Positions 9,770 to 21,501 of a stretch of DNA of 64,000 nucleotides are shown here, one piece after another. A program made the position numbers and the translations under genes. The number at the start of each line of letters is the position of its first letter. Positions within the stretch are counted from its first letter, which is position 1. The stretch covers positions 1,426,001 to 1,490,000 of the forward strand of contig JANTUC010000008.1 of assembly GCA_026873275.1 (NCBI GenBank), read 5' to 3'. Source of the stretch: Pseudopithomyces maydicus (Eukaryota > Ascomycota > Dothideomycetes > Pleosporales > Didymosphaeriaceae). The notes under the pieces were generated by a model. It saw only the letters and a list, made by a program, of their open reading frames with translations. It was not told the origin of the DNA and did not search any database.

Positions 9770-11100
9770 ATGGCCGACGACCGCCCAGCATCGCCGAAAC
9801 GACGCAGGGAAGGCGATGACGATATGGACTCGCCTCCGCGGAAACGGTCCGCGTCGCACACCCCACCCGATGGATCTCCTACATTTAGGCTCGCAGAACG
9901 TCCCCGTCGTTATAGCAGAGACCACAGCGAAGAAGATGAAAGATACTACAGAGATAGAAGAGACCGGAGATCTACGTCGCGATCGGGCACGCGCTCACCC
10001 TCGCGTTCCCGCTCCGGTTCTCAGTCGCCGTCGCAACACGCGACACCTCCCCTCCCAAGCCGACCCAACTCCACTACAAGCAATCCCTGATATTACGAGG
10101 CCACAAGAAAGGCGTCTCCGCAGTCAAGTTCTCCCCGGATGGCCGCTGGATTGCGTCGTCCTCCGCCGACTGCACCATCAAGATCTGGGACGCGCAAACC
10201 GGTGCTCTCGAACACACGCTCGAGGGGCACCTCGCAGGTGTATCCACCATATCCTGGTCGCCTGACAGCAAGGCTCTAGCCTCGGGCTCTGACGACAAGA
10301 GCATACGGTTGTGGGACGTGAGCACCGGCATGGCGCACCCCACACCCTTAATCGGTCACCACAATTATGTCTACGCGATTGCATTCTCGCCCAAGGGGAA
10401 TATGCTGGTCAGCGGGTCCTACGATGAGGCGGTTTTCCTCTGGGATGTGAGGGCTGCGCGTGTGATGCGGTCTCTCCCCGCGCACTCAGATCCCGTGGGC
10501 GGTGTGGACTTTGTGCGCGACGGCACGCTCATCACCAGTTGTTCGCACGACGGTCTCATTCGGATATGGGATACATCCACCGGCCAGTGTCTGCGCACGC
10601 TTGTTCATGAAGACAACGCACCCGTTACGTCCGTCATTTTCTCGCCGAACGGAAAGTACGTTCTGGCATGGACGCTCGACTCGTGCATTCGACTATGGAA
10701 CTACATCGAGGGTAAAGGCAGGTGCGTAAAAACCTATCAGGGACACCAGAACAAGGAATACAGTCTCTCGGGCGCCTTTGGAACGTATGGAACTGAACCG
10801 CCATACGAGTATGCGTTCATCGCATCCGGGAGTGAAGACGGCGAGGTTGTGCTCTGGGATGTGAGTACAAAAAACGTGCTACAGCGGTTACAAGGTGGAC
10901 ATACAGACGCCGTGTTGTCCGTGGACACGCATCCTACACAAAAGCTCATCGTGAGCGGGGGCCTAGACCGGACAGTGCGAATCTGGAAAGAGACAACTGC
11001 ACCGCCGAATACAGGATTGGAAGCTGCGGAAAGATTAACCGCCGAAGGAAACGGCTACGATCCTGACATACTACCACCCAATCCCTTCGCAGACGAATGA
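9770..11100 (+). CDS. WD40-repeat protein, WDR5/Swd3-like
   Basis: Seven-bladed WD40 beta-propeller resembling WDR5/Swd3, the scaffold subunit of the COMPASS histone H3K4 methyltransferase; a different WD40 complex cannot be excluded. ATG is at 9770 (MADDRPASPKRRR). An Arg/Ser-rich disordered N-terminus of about 95 residues precedes PPKPTQLHYKQSL, then repeated GH...WD units: LRGHKKGVSAVKFSPDG, TIKIWDAQTG, SIRLWDVSTG, AVFLWDVRAARV, LIRIWDTSTG, SCIRLWNYIEGKG and VVLWDVSTKN. Without introns it is 443 aa. The N-terminal and propeller frames disagree by one missing base at the C-run 10049-10052; adding one gives HATPPPPKPTQLHYK. The short DNA between 9591 and 9769 is a promoter shared with ISC1. 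Confidence 0.87.
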
Positions 11101-11436
11101 CCATCTGCCCATAGCTTAGTGTAATTTTCGTGCTCTAGATACCCACCCTGAATCATTGCAAGAACATTTTGAACTTTTTGATTCCCGCAGCCGCGGATTG
11201 CTCGTGGTGTCCGCGTGACGAACGGACGGAATAGATATAACACTATATGTACATATGCGAGGGTAAGCTAGGTGGCCAACCTCTTGCGGCGACAGCATCC
11301 TCCTCTCCCTGTCAAATATCAAGACACATGACGCTCCTCCGCTTTTTTTCTTTGCAAGAACGCCGCGCCAGATGGTTGGTGATGATAATGTTACAAACGA
11401 CTGCCTGCGTAGCATGCGCGCCCCGGGTCCGACAGA

Positions 11437-12959
11437 CTACTTTCTCCGCTTCATGACCTTGGTGCACATCTCGATCAAGCCGTTCTTGGCGTCGCTCTCG
11501 GGGAAGAAGGCAATCGACTGGATAGCCTTGTCGACGTATTCCTGTGCCAGGGCGCGAGTTTGCTCGAGGCCAGTGCTTTCGGAAACGATGTCGCGAGCCT
11601 GTTAATATTAGTACCGAATACTTTAATCGTATGGAGAAAGATCACCAAGACATACCTTCTGTACGTCGCCCGCCTGGGAGAACTTCCTTCCAACAAGCTT
11701 TCCGAGGCTCTTATTGTCCTTCCATGCGAACAGCAGTGGCGCAGTCGCGAGACCGAGCTCCAGATCTGCGCCCGCAGGCTTACCCAGTTCCGCCCCACTG
11801 ACGGTGTAATCCAACATGTCATCCACGAGCTGGAACGCCAGCCCTAGGTTCTTTCCGTACTGGTACGACGCCTCGACAACTTCTGGGAGCTCCCTCCCAA
11901 AATAGCAGCCGCACGGCAAGACTTGGAAATCAAGGATGCGGACTTGAGGTACGTCTTCTGAAGGTAGTAGGTGAGTGTGTTCTCGGTCCACACTGGGTTG
12001 CGCTCGTCCGATGCCGTGTTCTTGAGCTGCATGAACTCACCCTCGACGAGGTTCGCAATGACGGTGGCAAGCAGCTCGGTGACTTCTGGATCGCGGAGGC
12101 GCGCGAGCGCTACGGATGCGCGTCCTAGGAGGAAGTCTCCCGCGAGGACGGCCATCTTGTTTCCGAACTCGATGTTCGCCGAGGGTGCGGATCGGCGCGA
12201 TTCCGAGTGGTCTATTACATCGTCGTGGAGGAGAGAGGCGGTGTGGATGAGCTCTGTGATTTCAGCGAGGCGGCGTTGGGAAGGGAGGATGTCGGAGTCC
12301 TCTGTGCGGTAGGCGGCGTCATTCGATATGGAGGATACACTGGGGTACTCTGCATCTGGTGCGGAGGGGTTCTCGTCTGCAAGGACACCGGGGGAGGTGA
12401 TGGGCCGGTTGACGGAGAAGGGACTGCTCTCTCTCGCGGTCTTTGGGGTTAATGCAGTTGCCCTGCTCATAAGAAGCACCAGCATGGGTCGCACATATTT
12501 CCCTTCACTCTGAGTGTAATATTTTGCAACTGTGTCCAGCGTGGGATGACCCGATCCCAGCAACTGCCTAATGTTCCCCGTCAAAAACTTGAGTTCCTTC
12601 GCAACCGTTTGGAATGGATCCACTGCTATGGGTGCCTTTGGGTCGGGCGGCGGCGGGTTGAACACATGTTGTGCAGCGGTTACGGCAGCAGCCCACGATG
12701 ACTGATCCCGTCGGCGCGAAGGGTGGTAGAGAGTTGTGAGGTTGTTCGTCTGGGAGCACGCAGAATGGCACCGCGGGAGAGACGCATGCGAGCTTCTCTT
12801 CACCACGCTCGTTGCGAGCCGCGGGACTCGACTCGTCATCGAAACAATCTGGCTGGATACAGTGGCTATGGGTGCAATTGACACAGTTCCGAGGATAACG
12901 AGGGCTGGAATGACGCGCGGTGCAGTTGCAATGGGAGATATCGGAAAAGATTGGAGCAT
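11437..12959 (-). CDS. COQ1: Mitochondrial polyprenyl diphosphate synthase (ubiquinone side chain)
   Basis: Trans-prenyltransferase that builds the isoprenoid tail of ubiquinone in the mitochondrial matrix. Both Asp-rich substrate motifs are present: LLHDDVIDHSESRR (first DDxxD) and LVDDMLDYT (second DDxxD). GKYVRPMLVLLMSRAT and EFMQLKNT are also conserved. An Arg/Ser-rich leader fits import; translation may start at 12959 or at the ATG at 12839 (MTSRVPRLATSVVKR), the latter looking more like a presequence. One 57-nt intron lies near the 3' end, and the last exon ends MCTKVMKRRK. 488 aa from the first Met. The frame breaks at 11892-11898; one added G gives AAILGGELPEVVEASYQYG. It is divergent from VMA12 by 125-245 bp. 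Confidence 0.92.
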
Positions 12960-13084
12960 TTACTAGCGCGTCATGATTAGTCCTCCTAGTAGCCAAGAGA
13001 AGTCGGCGGGATTAAGTGCCGACGACTCAGGTACATGATCTCATCTGCAGCCTGGGAACCGACAAAGTGTACACAGCAATCGCC

Positions 13085-13977
13085 ATGGTTCTCCTTACCA
13101 TGACTGCAGGCGCGGTGCGCGCCCTCGAAAGAGCCGGCCAGGTGGTGCCAGACGAATATGCAAAGCTTCAACGCCCAGACGAACCCTCGCTCGCCGATCC
13201 GACGCCTGGAAACCCCATCTCGCACAGCCAGCTGATCGACCTATCCCGGCTACTCAAGAGCTACGCCGCCCAATTCGCTGCAAAAGAGGAGGAACTTGCT
13301 GCAAAGGAGGAGGAGCAAAAGCGCAGGGAGGACACGCCTCACCGAGAAGATGATAAGGAGCCACAGGAACCCATGCCCACCACCCTCGACGCCCTCCTCC
13401 GCAGCTCCACCGTCTACGTCCCCCCGCCGCCGCCTAAGAAGGAGCCCACCCCCGAATACAAAGCCCTAATGGCACGACTCCGTGCCGAAGAAGAGGCCCG
13501 TCAATACGAGCGCATGCTGAACCCAAACCCTCTCCACGCGCCCGAGACGTTCTCGCAGCGTTTCCCCAAGGCCGCGACCCCTTCTCGCTCGCTACGCCTT
13601 ACGACAGGTCCGAAGAAGACGAGTTGAGCTACGAGGAGGTGCATCGCCAAATCATCCTCATAATCAACGTACTGGTATCCATCGTAGCATGTGCCGTCTT
13701 TATATGGGTGGCGGCGCGCCACTGGAGCGTGCCTAAGAGGCTTGGTCTGAGTATGGGTGGTAGCGGCGCGGTCGCAATTGCAGAGGTAGTCGTGTACAGC
13801 GGCTATGTGCGGAAGGTTGCTGAGGCAAAGAAAAAGGAGAAAAAGAAGCCCGAGATAAAGAAGATTGTGAAGACGTGGGTAATCGATGGGAACGAGAAGA
13901 AAGATGGCAGTGTTGAAGTAGATTCCAAGGACAAACTGGATGATGGAATTCGCTATAGGAAGGGCAAGCATCGCTGA
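13085..13977 (+). CDS. VMA12: V-ATPase assembly factor, Vma12/TMEM199 family
   Basis: ER membrane protein needed to assemble the V0 sector of the vacuolar H+-ATPase. The first in-frame ATG is at 13085 (MVLLTMTAGAVRALERAG). An N-terminal helical, Glu/Lys-rich part is followed by a Pro-rich linker (STVYVPPPPPKKEPT) and the family core EYKALMARLRAEEEARQYERM. Then come SYEEVHRQIILIINVLVS and two membrane helices (LIINVLVSIVACAVFIWVAA and SGAVAIAEVVVYSGYV), and a Lys-rich cytosolic tail. Corrected length is 297 aa. The frame breaks at the C-run 13564-13567; one added base gives QRFPQGRDPFSLATPYDRS leading into EEDELSYEEV. It converges on VAC14 with about 90 bp between stops. Confidence 0.88.
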
Positions 13978-14066
13978 AATTTCATGCCAACCCACAGAGT
14001 ACCACCCAGTACAGAACTCCTGTCGCAATGCAATCAAGAAAGACAAGAGTGATGTAGGAAGGGTAT

Positions 14067-17000
14067 CACTTCTTCTTCCGTCCTGCCCCCCAACAGCAAA
14101 TCTACCCAGACCTCCGAGGCTTCCTCGAGATTTGTGACCGGGAGCCTGCTGACCCGCCGGACTGGGTAGAGGCCGGCCAGCAGGCGCCGCTGGAGGCAAC
14201 CTGCTGCTCTTAGGCGGCACTTCCGGAGCACTCTTTTCCTTTTCGACGGGGCTGATTCCCACACCGATATCCTCCCCTAGACTTGCCAGTCGAGCGTTCT
14301 TCCGCGCCCGCTCTTGCGTGTTCTTGAACTTATCCAACAACTCAACCCACCTCACTCCACCCTCTTCGCGTGTCTTCAATCGATTCGGTCGCTCAAAGCT
14401 TCCCGAATTTCCAAGGGTACTGGACGGGGCACTGGGAGAACCGGTCTCTGAGCTCTTTTGCCTCAAGTGATTAAAATTGGAAGTGGGGACATACCCGCGA
14501 GGAGCCATGTGGAGGTAGCCGATTGCAGAGACGCTATTGAGGCGATTCTTAAGGGCCGCAAAGGCAGAGGATTGTGGGAGGAGCATGAGGAGGCCGTAGA
14601 GGCATTTGTACAGGTACGGGTATCGCTCAGGCTCGAGGAGCTGCATGCGGAGATCTATGCACGTTAGTATGCTTCTTAAGGGAAGAATGGTTACATACAG
14701 GTAAACACGGGTGATTCGAGTAGCTGAACCAACTTGTCTATTTGAATAAGCATATTCACCGTCATTTCTAGATCGGCACTGCTCCTGTCAGCGTGTTACC
14801 TCTTTTAGGTCTGTGATTGAATACTCACAAGATTTGAAGCAGGTGATAGGCTTGTTCATACGCCTGAGCTAGAAGGCAAAGTGAGAACGTAGCCACTGCA
14901 TTGTGACACCATGATTTGAAAAGTGATACAAAGAATGATTGACCATCCCTAGAGTCCAGATTGCGCAGTCGTTTGCGAAGATCCGCTAGTTCTGGGGCTG
15001 TGATAAGGTTGTTGTTGAGGTTTTGGACCATGATACTCGCAAATTCGACGTCCTTTGGAGGGCTGTGTGAACAAAGGTCGACCGAATGGTTTAGAAACAG
15101 TGTACTTACATCGTCTTTCTCCAGGCAATCAGCCATCGTACGGTAAATCCGCTCCGCACTGAGGGTTACACACAGCTGGCGAATAATCAGGTTGCCCCGG
15201 GTTTCCAGCAATCGACGGTCGGTGCAGAACAACTTCAGTAGGTTAACCATGAAAGAGGTGAAGTATGAATCATCACTGTTCTTCGATATTTGAGACAACA
15301 GCAAGAGATCCCGTGTAACGACCGCTTCCGAGGGATCAGACAATGTCTTGAGTAGTGCAGGAAAGGTTCCGTCTTCGACCGAGAGAATCTATTTAGCTAT
15401 GTCAGCAGTTGATACATCTATTCAGAGTGGGAGCCTACTTTGCCCGGTGCCATCCTGTGTAGCATAATGAGCCACGCTATGGCAGCCACACGTGTCGCTT
15501 CGTGCTCGTTGAGGAACTGTAAGGTGAGTGCGTTGACAGCGGCTTGATAATCAAGCTCTGGTATCGGGCGTGGTGAGGGGCCACGCTCCTCCGCCGGCGT
15601 GGGCGTCCTAGTTCCTTTACTATCTACCGATCTTATATCCGTGGGCCTATCTTGAATCACGGTTCTGAGTAGACGCGCAGATAAATTTGAGTCACGTCGT
15701 TCAGTGCCAGTAAGCTCTTTGCCAAGGGCAGACAGTGAAGTTGGCAGTTGAATCTGACCGCCAGTGGAGCCATCTGGCCGACGGTTATCGGAGAGCGACA
15801 TGATATAGTCCATAAGCGAAGCATTCACTTTAATCGCGGCCTGGCGAACAGACTCGAGGTCGTGCGACATTCGAGGTAGTACGTGGGTCAGCAGACTTGG
15901 TACAAAGGGCATAATTTCTTCGGGGCATATCTCGAAGAATGCATCGATCCAACGCAAAGTTGTAAGAAGGATCTCGTGGTTATCCATTTCTGACAGCGTT
16001 AGTTAGCACGAATAAGGTCCTCTCCTGGATTACTGCAGTACCTTTATCACCAAACGGGGCCTCCAGAAACCTAACCAAAATCTCAAATATCTTTGGATGG
16101 TCCACATGCACGTCTTGACCCGGCACCCAATCGCCGTCACCACTGGCCGACTTGTCGTCGTCGATGGCTATCGAGGAACTATCACTGCTGCCGTCGTGCT
16201 TCTCATCCGTAGAAGCGCGTCGATCGGCAATGGAGCTACTGTCGGCATCGCTGTCCACGTCGGCCCCGCTTCGAAAGCTGGACGTTGACTTGTTGAAGTC
16301 GTCTCCTTGGCTCTTTTTGCTCTCTGCTATTCCGCGTTTTATCCGCGCAATCTTCCTGATCTCGCTCAAAAATCTGTCCAGTGCCGTCTGCGTAGCAGTG
16401 TAGACATCCTGGTTCTCGTCGCTGAGAAATTTGAACAAGCCTCCTAGAAATCGGGGGAGGTGTGCCACCAGCTCCAGATCAGGAATAGAATCCAGCAATG
16501 TTATCCAGGCGACGAGAAAAGTGCGGGTGAAGGGACTAAGTACGTTGATGCGTTCCTCGAGGAGCGGTAAGAATCGTTGGAGGGAGAATGCTGTTGGTAG
16601 CTCTTGGGATGATTTTTCCTGGTCGTCGCCACTTTCGCCGGCGGTGTCTTCGGGCGCATGTAGAATAGATACGTATGACGCTGCTGACTCGGCTACGATG
16701 TCTTTGATCAGTCTGTCGAGCAATTCTGCCCCGTTCTTGACGGAGAGCTCGTTATCGGCGGCAAGCTGCGTCTTTTTTGTTAGTCGAGTTCCTCGTAGAC
16801 GAGCAGGGAGTAGAGGGAGCAGGGGAAACAACCTTGCAGAGGGCATCGAAGACCTGGTTAAAGTAGAGGAGAATCTCCCCCTTGGCGACCTTGGCTATGT
16901 TGTACATGCTCTCGCAGGCGTAGTATCGAACGCGCGCATCTTGGTCGGTGAAGCAGGCAAGGACGGGTGGCACGATTTCTTCCAGGTATCGAGCTACATC

Positions 17001-17279
17001 CTGTAGAGTGGTCAGCCGAGTGTCAGGACGATGCATGCATGTACGCACCGGGCCCAAGGCTATCGAGGCGGCAGCCAGGCCGATGAGACCGCCATTTCTG
17101 GCATGGGGCTGGTGGACGGCATAGGCATATTCGTGGCAGAGCTGCGAGACAATGCGCTGGATGCGGTCGTAGTCGTTCGCCTGGAGCGATTCGCGGATCA
17201 GGCCTTCCAGCTCTAGGGCGCCGCTCTTCCGCTTGTCGTAGAGCTTGTCGTTGAGGGCTTTTGTGATATTGGGGTCCAT
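14067..17279 (-). CDS. VAC14: Vac14, scaffold of the PtdIns(3,5)P2 kinase complex
   Basis: HEAT-repeat scaffold that holds Fab1 kinase and Fig4 phosphatase at the vacuole or endosome membrane. ATG is at 17279 (MDPNITKALNDKLYDKRKSG, the conserved start). At least seven short introns were traced. Landmarks are VRYYACESMYNIAKVAKGEI, LLDRLIKDIVAESA, FLVAWITLLDSIPDLELVAH, FLGGLFKFLSDENQDV, LRWIDAFFEICPEEIMPFVP and, in the last exon, EPERYPYLYKCLYGLLMLLP. An acidic Ser/Asp-rich insert lies near the middle. Roughly 950 aa. Near the 3' end the C-run 14086-14091 appears one base short; correcting it ends the protein GRFAVGGAGRKKK at 14067. Uncorrected, the frame runs falsely through the antisense of VMA12 to 13501. 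Confidence 0.92.
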
Positions 17280-17904
17280 GGTGAAGTGACTGCGGGGCAA
17301 CTCTACATTGTCATTCAATCATGGCACGCTGCTGTCTATCGCACAGGGCGGCAGGGCGGGAACATTCACGGGGGCGGGGCGGGGGCAGCAATAGCAGCAG
17401 CAGCAGCACTGGGGATGGTTGTTGTCGTGGCTCGCGCGCTTGGTCGCGGCCTCTTGCACGCGGAGGAGGGCTGACGGCAGGACCAGCGAGGCCAGGCCCA
17501 CACGTCATTGCACAGGGACTAGGCCACTCCCTACAATACATATGAGGGCTAGCTGTTTTGCATGCGCTCGTGTGCCGTCCACCAGTCCACCAGTCCACGT
17601 CCATGGATTATCGATAGCCGCGTCCCTCTGACCCTGCACGCCCTTTGCCGCCCCAGAACACACCTCAACCAACCTGCTCCCACTCGTCCTGTCCGGCCGC
17701 GCATTGGTTGCAGACCGGCTGGGCCATGAGGACGCGCCCCAGCGCTTTTCTACACTCGACAGTCCAGTCCACAGTCCAGTCCACAGTTCCCACCCACACC
17801 ATGTGCACCTGTGCCGCGTGCCCCGTCCACACATGATAATCTGAGCTAGCCCTGGTCTGGCGCCCTCCCAGCTCCCCATTCCCTCTCGCTGCCACCGAGA
17901 CGAC
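17280..17904. promoter_or_regulatory. Divergent promoter region, VAC14 / DENND6-like gene
   Basis: About 625 bp between two divergent starts. It holds a GC-rich CAG/CAA-type trinucleotide tract near 17390-17410, several repeats of CAGTCCA(C/G) near 17582-17600 and 17760-17790, and CT-rich DNA just before the plus-strand ATG. Long antisense reading frames here have no protein features and look fortuitous. Confidence 0.5.
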
Positions 17905-19704
17905 ATGGAGAAGCTCAAGAGCAAGCTTCTGCACTCCAAGCGCCGCTCTCGCCTGCCAGACGACGCACGAGAAGATGCCGCCGTCGAGGATCCCGTCGTC
18001 TCCCGCTCTAGCTTCCACCACTGGGCTGTAGCTTTGTAAGAGCCCCTGCACTGCCTGCTCTGCTGCGAGACCTCGAATTTAAAGCTTACGAGTCCAGCGT
18101 AGTATGCAACTTCAACGTTGACGTCGGTAGGTGAGCGCTTCGTTTTGTCTTCAGGGAACCACTGGCTGACACTGGCACCGCAGGACCTGAGATAGAAATC
18201 ATATACCCGCCCCATGTCTCCTTCTCCCAGGCTGATCTCAGTGCCATATGCTTCAATAGGTAACCTCCACTGGCTCTGTTCATGTATGCAGTTCTGTAAC
18301 TTTGATAGCTTCCCGGAGCAGCAGAACACTGAAACTGTTGATGATCTTGCCTTCAACTTCACCATTACAAATACTTCGCCAGATGTCAACATATCTTCGC
18401 CACGTGCTCCCTATGGCAGTGCAGACACCTTCTACGCCACCTGCGTCTTCAGGCAAGAGTTCGATCACACCATGAAGAGAAGCTTCAACCAGCGGACCCT
18501 TGTTCTCGTATCCCATCACAACTTCCTGCCCTTCTACAGCCGTTTGCTGCATTCCATGACTGAGTCAGGTGTCATCAGTGATCCAACCACTCTAGAGGCG
18601 GCTTACCATTCAATCATCACGTGGCCAGCTCCAGCCATCGGTCGGCAAGACCTGCCTTTCCTCGGCTCCAACATCAGCTTGGACATTGCACCACATTTTG
18701 CATTTCCACTTCAGGGCTTACCAGGGCCGATTCCCCTACTGTCAGATAAACCATCATCCATCTACGCTTACGAGCCGTTGGGGTCGTGGGACACTTTGAT
18801 GCATTTTATGCCATGCATCACCGACCTATATGTCGTGTATGAGAAGCTCATACTTTGTGAAAGCGTAATTGTGGTTGCAAAATCGCCTCAGCTGGCAAGT
18901 GAAGCAGTATCCTCTCTTGTAGATCTCATTCGGCCCGTCCCATACGCCGGCATCATAAAGCCTTACATGACTATGCAAGCGAACTTTCAGTCCATAGGCA
19001 TCGATGGTGGTACACCACGGTCATTCATCATTGGAATCACGAGTATGTACCATGGGCTGTATTGTGTCAATTCACTGCATTTTCTCGACGTCTGACGTGT
19101 ACCAGATCCATTCCTTCTCAAGCGCATAGTAGCAGCAACAGAGAGCAGCCAGCGGCTGCGGCCGCATATATTGTATTTGCAAAATTTCGACGGCCCTGTC
19201 CCGGTTAAAAGACATCATTCGATGCACCACAAACTAAGTCGGAACGCACTACTCGACCTCCCTGGCGGTGGCATTGAAGCGCGCATGCCTTCCAAACGCT
19301 TTCTGAAATCCGACCATGCCGTTGTATCCCAGATCGAAACACTTCTCAAGGGCGGTGACCAAACCCACGAATTGGGGCCGCTTATCAGGCGTCATTTCGC
19401 AGAACTGACGGCGCAGTTTCTCGCACCCATCAATCGCTACCTTACCACGACGAATGTGGTCTCTCCTGGTGGCAATCAACGCTACGCGAGCTTCTCTGTC
19501 AACGATTTCATTCGCAATCTGGGCAAACATGGCACCAGCGTCAAAGTTCGAGGGCAGGGTCCTATACAACGACACCGAGCAAGGGACGCCTTCTACGAAA
19601 CATACTGCAGTTCACTCAACTTTCACTCTTGGCTCGAGATGAAGATTGCCCTGGAGACGGAGGCCAGCGCCGGGTTGCTGGGTGCTACGGCAGCAGGTAG
19701 CTGA
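17905..19704 (+). CDS. DENN-domain protein, DENND6 (FAM116) family
   Basis: Probable Rab guanine-nucleotide exchange factor of the DENND6/FAM116 type, a cytosolic regulator of endosomal traffic. ATG is at 17905 (MEKLKSKLLHSKRRSRLPDD). Four introns lie near the 5' end and at 19044-19105. The N-terminal longin-like part reads HHWAVAF, VVCNFNVDVGPEIEIIYPPH and FSQADLSAICFNSFPE. The DENN core shows RTLVLVSHHNFLPFYSRLL, YEKLILCESVIVVAKSP and RPVPYAGIIKPYMTMQ; the C-terminal part follows after NPFLLKRI. About 520 aa. No frame break was found. The bulge of conserved motifs at the N-terminus is diagnostic; the specific Rab partner cannot be inferred. Confidence 0.85.
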
Positions 19705-20419
19705 TACAGCAATCACGTATACGGTCACAGGATAAAAAGGCATCGAGCATATGTAGGCACCTTCTCCAATCGGCACGCTCTTAGGTTTTCCTTGGTTCAT
19801 CAATCGACATGCGCAGTTTCGTCCCGCTGAGCACGCCTGGAAACAATATCAGGGTGCATCGAGACTGGATATTCAATTCCACTTCAAGATGATCCTGGTA
19901 TATTGTAGCACAAGGCGGCCGAGGAAAAAGTTTGCGAATCGTACCTCGTGTGATATGAAAGAAAGAAGTACAAGGTCTTGCAAGTGTGTGGGTGGGGGTA
20001 TGGGAGCCGATGTGGTGGTTCAGTTGGCATCTTATGGGCGATTCCATGCTGTTCGCCTGACGTTTTGCCTGAATGTATTACGTTGGACGATGTTATGTAG
20101 AAGATGCTAGCCTATTCAAAAGCGTAGCGGTTACTCGCATGTCCGTTGTCGATGTGAGGTATAATGCTTGGCACGGTGTTGGCGCAGCAGCCCGCGTATG
20201 CAACAGTGGAGGACAAGCACGCTAAGAGGGCGTCCTGGCTTCGCGACGTATTGCACGCGCCCGCGCAGCTCAACCACCGTCAACCGAGCCCGACTACAAA
20301 GGGCTGCAACTCTCCCCCGCCCGCCGAGACAAAGAGCACTCCACTCCTCCTTTGTGTCTTGCAATCGCCGAGCCAAGCACGCCACATTTGCGGGTCGCTA
20401 GCACTCCCGCGCCGTCACC
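19705..20419. other. Intergenic region upstream of TAF12
   Basis: About 715 bp containing the 3' UTR of the DENN gene and the TAF12 promoter. Small reading frames on both strands show no recognisable features. No RNA gene was seen. Confidence 0.5.
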
Positions 20420-21452
20420 ATGAGCGGACAACCGCCGCAGGGGCCGCCCGCCGCAGCGGGCCAGCAGCAAACTCAACAAGGCCACCAGCTGCTGAAAGCG
20501 GACGACGTGCTTAAACTACAGTCGTTGAGTGAAGATTTGAAGCAAAAATATAGACCCATCTTCCACCAGCTGTGGAACACGGTGACGACGAAGCCCGCAG
20601 GACCCGAGAACTCTCAGGCACGCGCGAAGCTCCAGGAGTTTTCGCAGAAACTCATTGCTCAGGAAAGGGTAAGCTGTTTATTTACCAGCTTTTTCGTACC
20701 GACTTCTCACCGTGTGTTCCGTCAACTAGACCTTCCGCGCCCGCGCCAAAGCGACCGCCGCTCAACAGAACCAAGCATCCACTGGAGAATCGTCGCAGCC
20801 CGGCCAGACAGGTCAGCAGAATCCGCAACCCAAAGTCGAGCCAAACCAGTCTGCCCCGGCAGCCCAGCAACAGCAGCCCCCTAGCCAGAACGCGATGCAA
20901 CCGGCTCAGAACTCGGCCCAGAGACCGCAGCCAGACATCGAGCCTGAGATTGTCAAGCATGTGCGCGAATTCACCTACTGGTTGCCCGTGGATGGCCCTC
21001 AGTCTGGAACACCGGAAGGTGAAGCCAAGATCAAAGAGATGCGCAACAGCTACCTCATGGCGCTTAACAAGCAGCATAAGTCAAAAGGCCGGATTACCAT
21101 GATAGACAATATGATTCAACAGCGACAGAAATCCGGCCAGGAAGTTCCCCCCGAGGCCGTGGCTAATAAAGAGCAGATGCTCAAAGAATACAACTCGGCG
21201 AAGAGTTTCGTCGATTCGTTCCGGGAAAAGCAGAAGGCGCATAAGAGGGAGCACGAGGAGCGACGCGCAAAACAGCAGCAGCAGACACAGAGTCAACCAG
21301 CGCAGCAACCGGCCTTCACCCAGCAGCAGCGCCAAAATTCTCAACCAACTATAAAGCAAGAGCCCGCCATCAAAATCGAGGGCGCACCCTCACAACCACC
21401 CCCACCTGCACAGCAGTTTAATAATATTCCAGGCGCTCCTCCGCAGCAACAA

Positions 21453-21501
<49 letters not shown>

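Noticed and set aside
17505..18392. Minus-strand frame of about 295 codons
   Set aside because: Ser/Arg/Trp-rich with no motif, running across the shared promoter and the antisense of the DENN gene exons.
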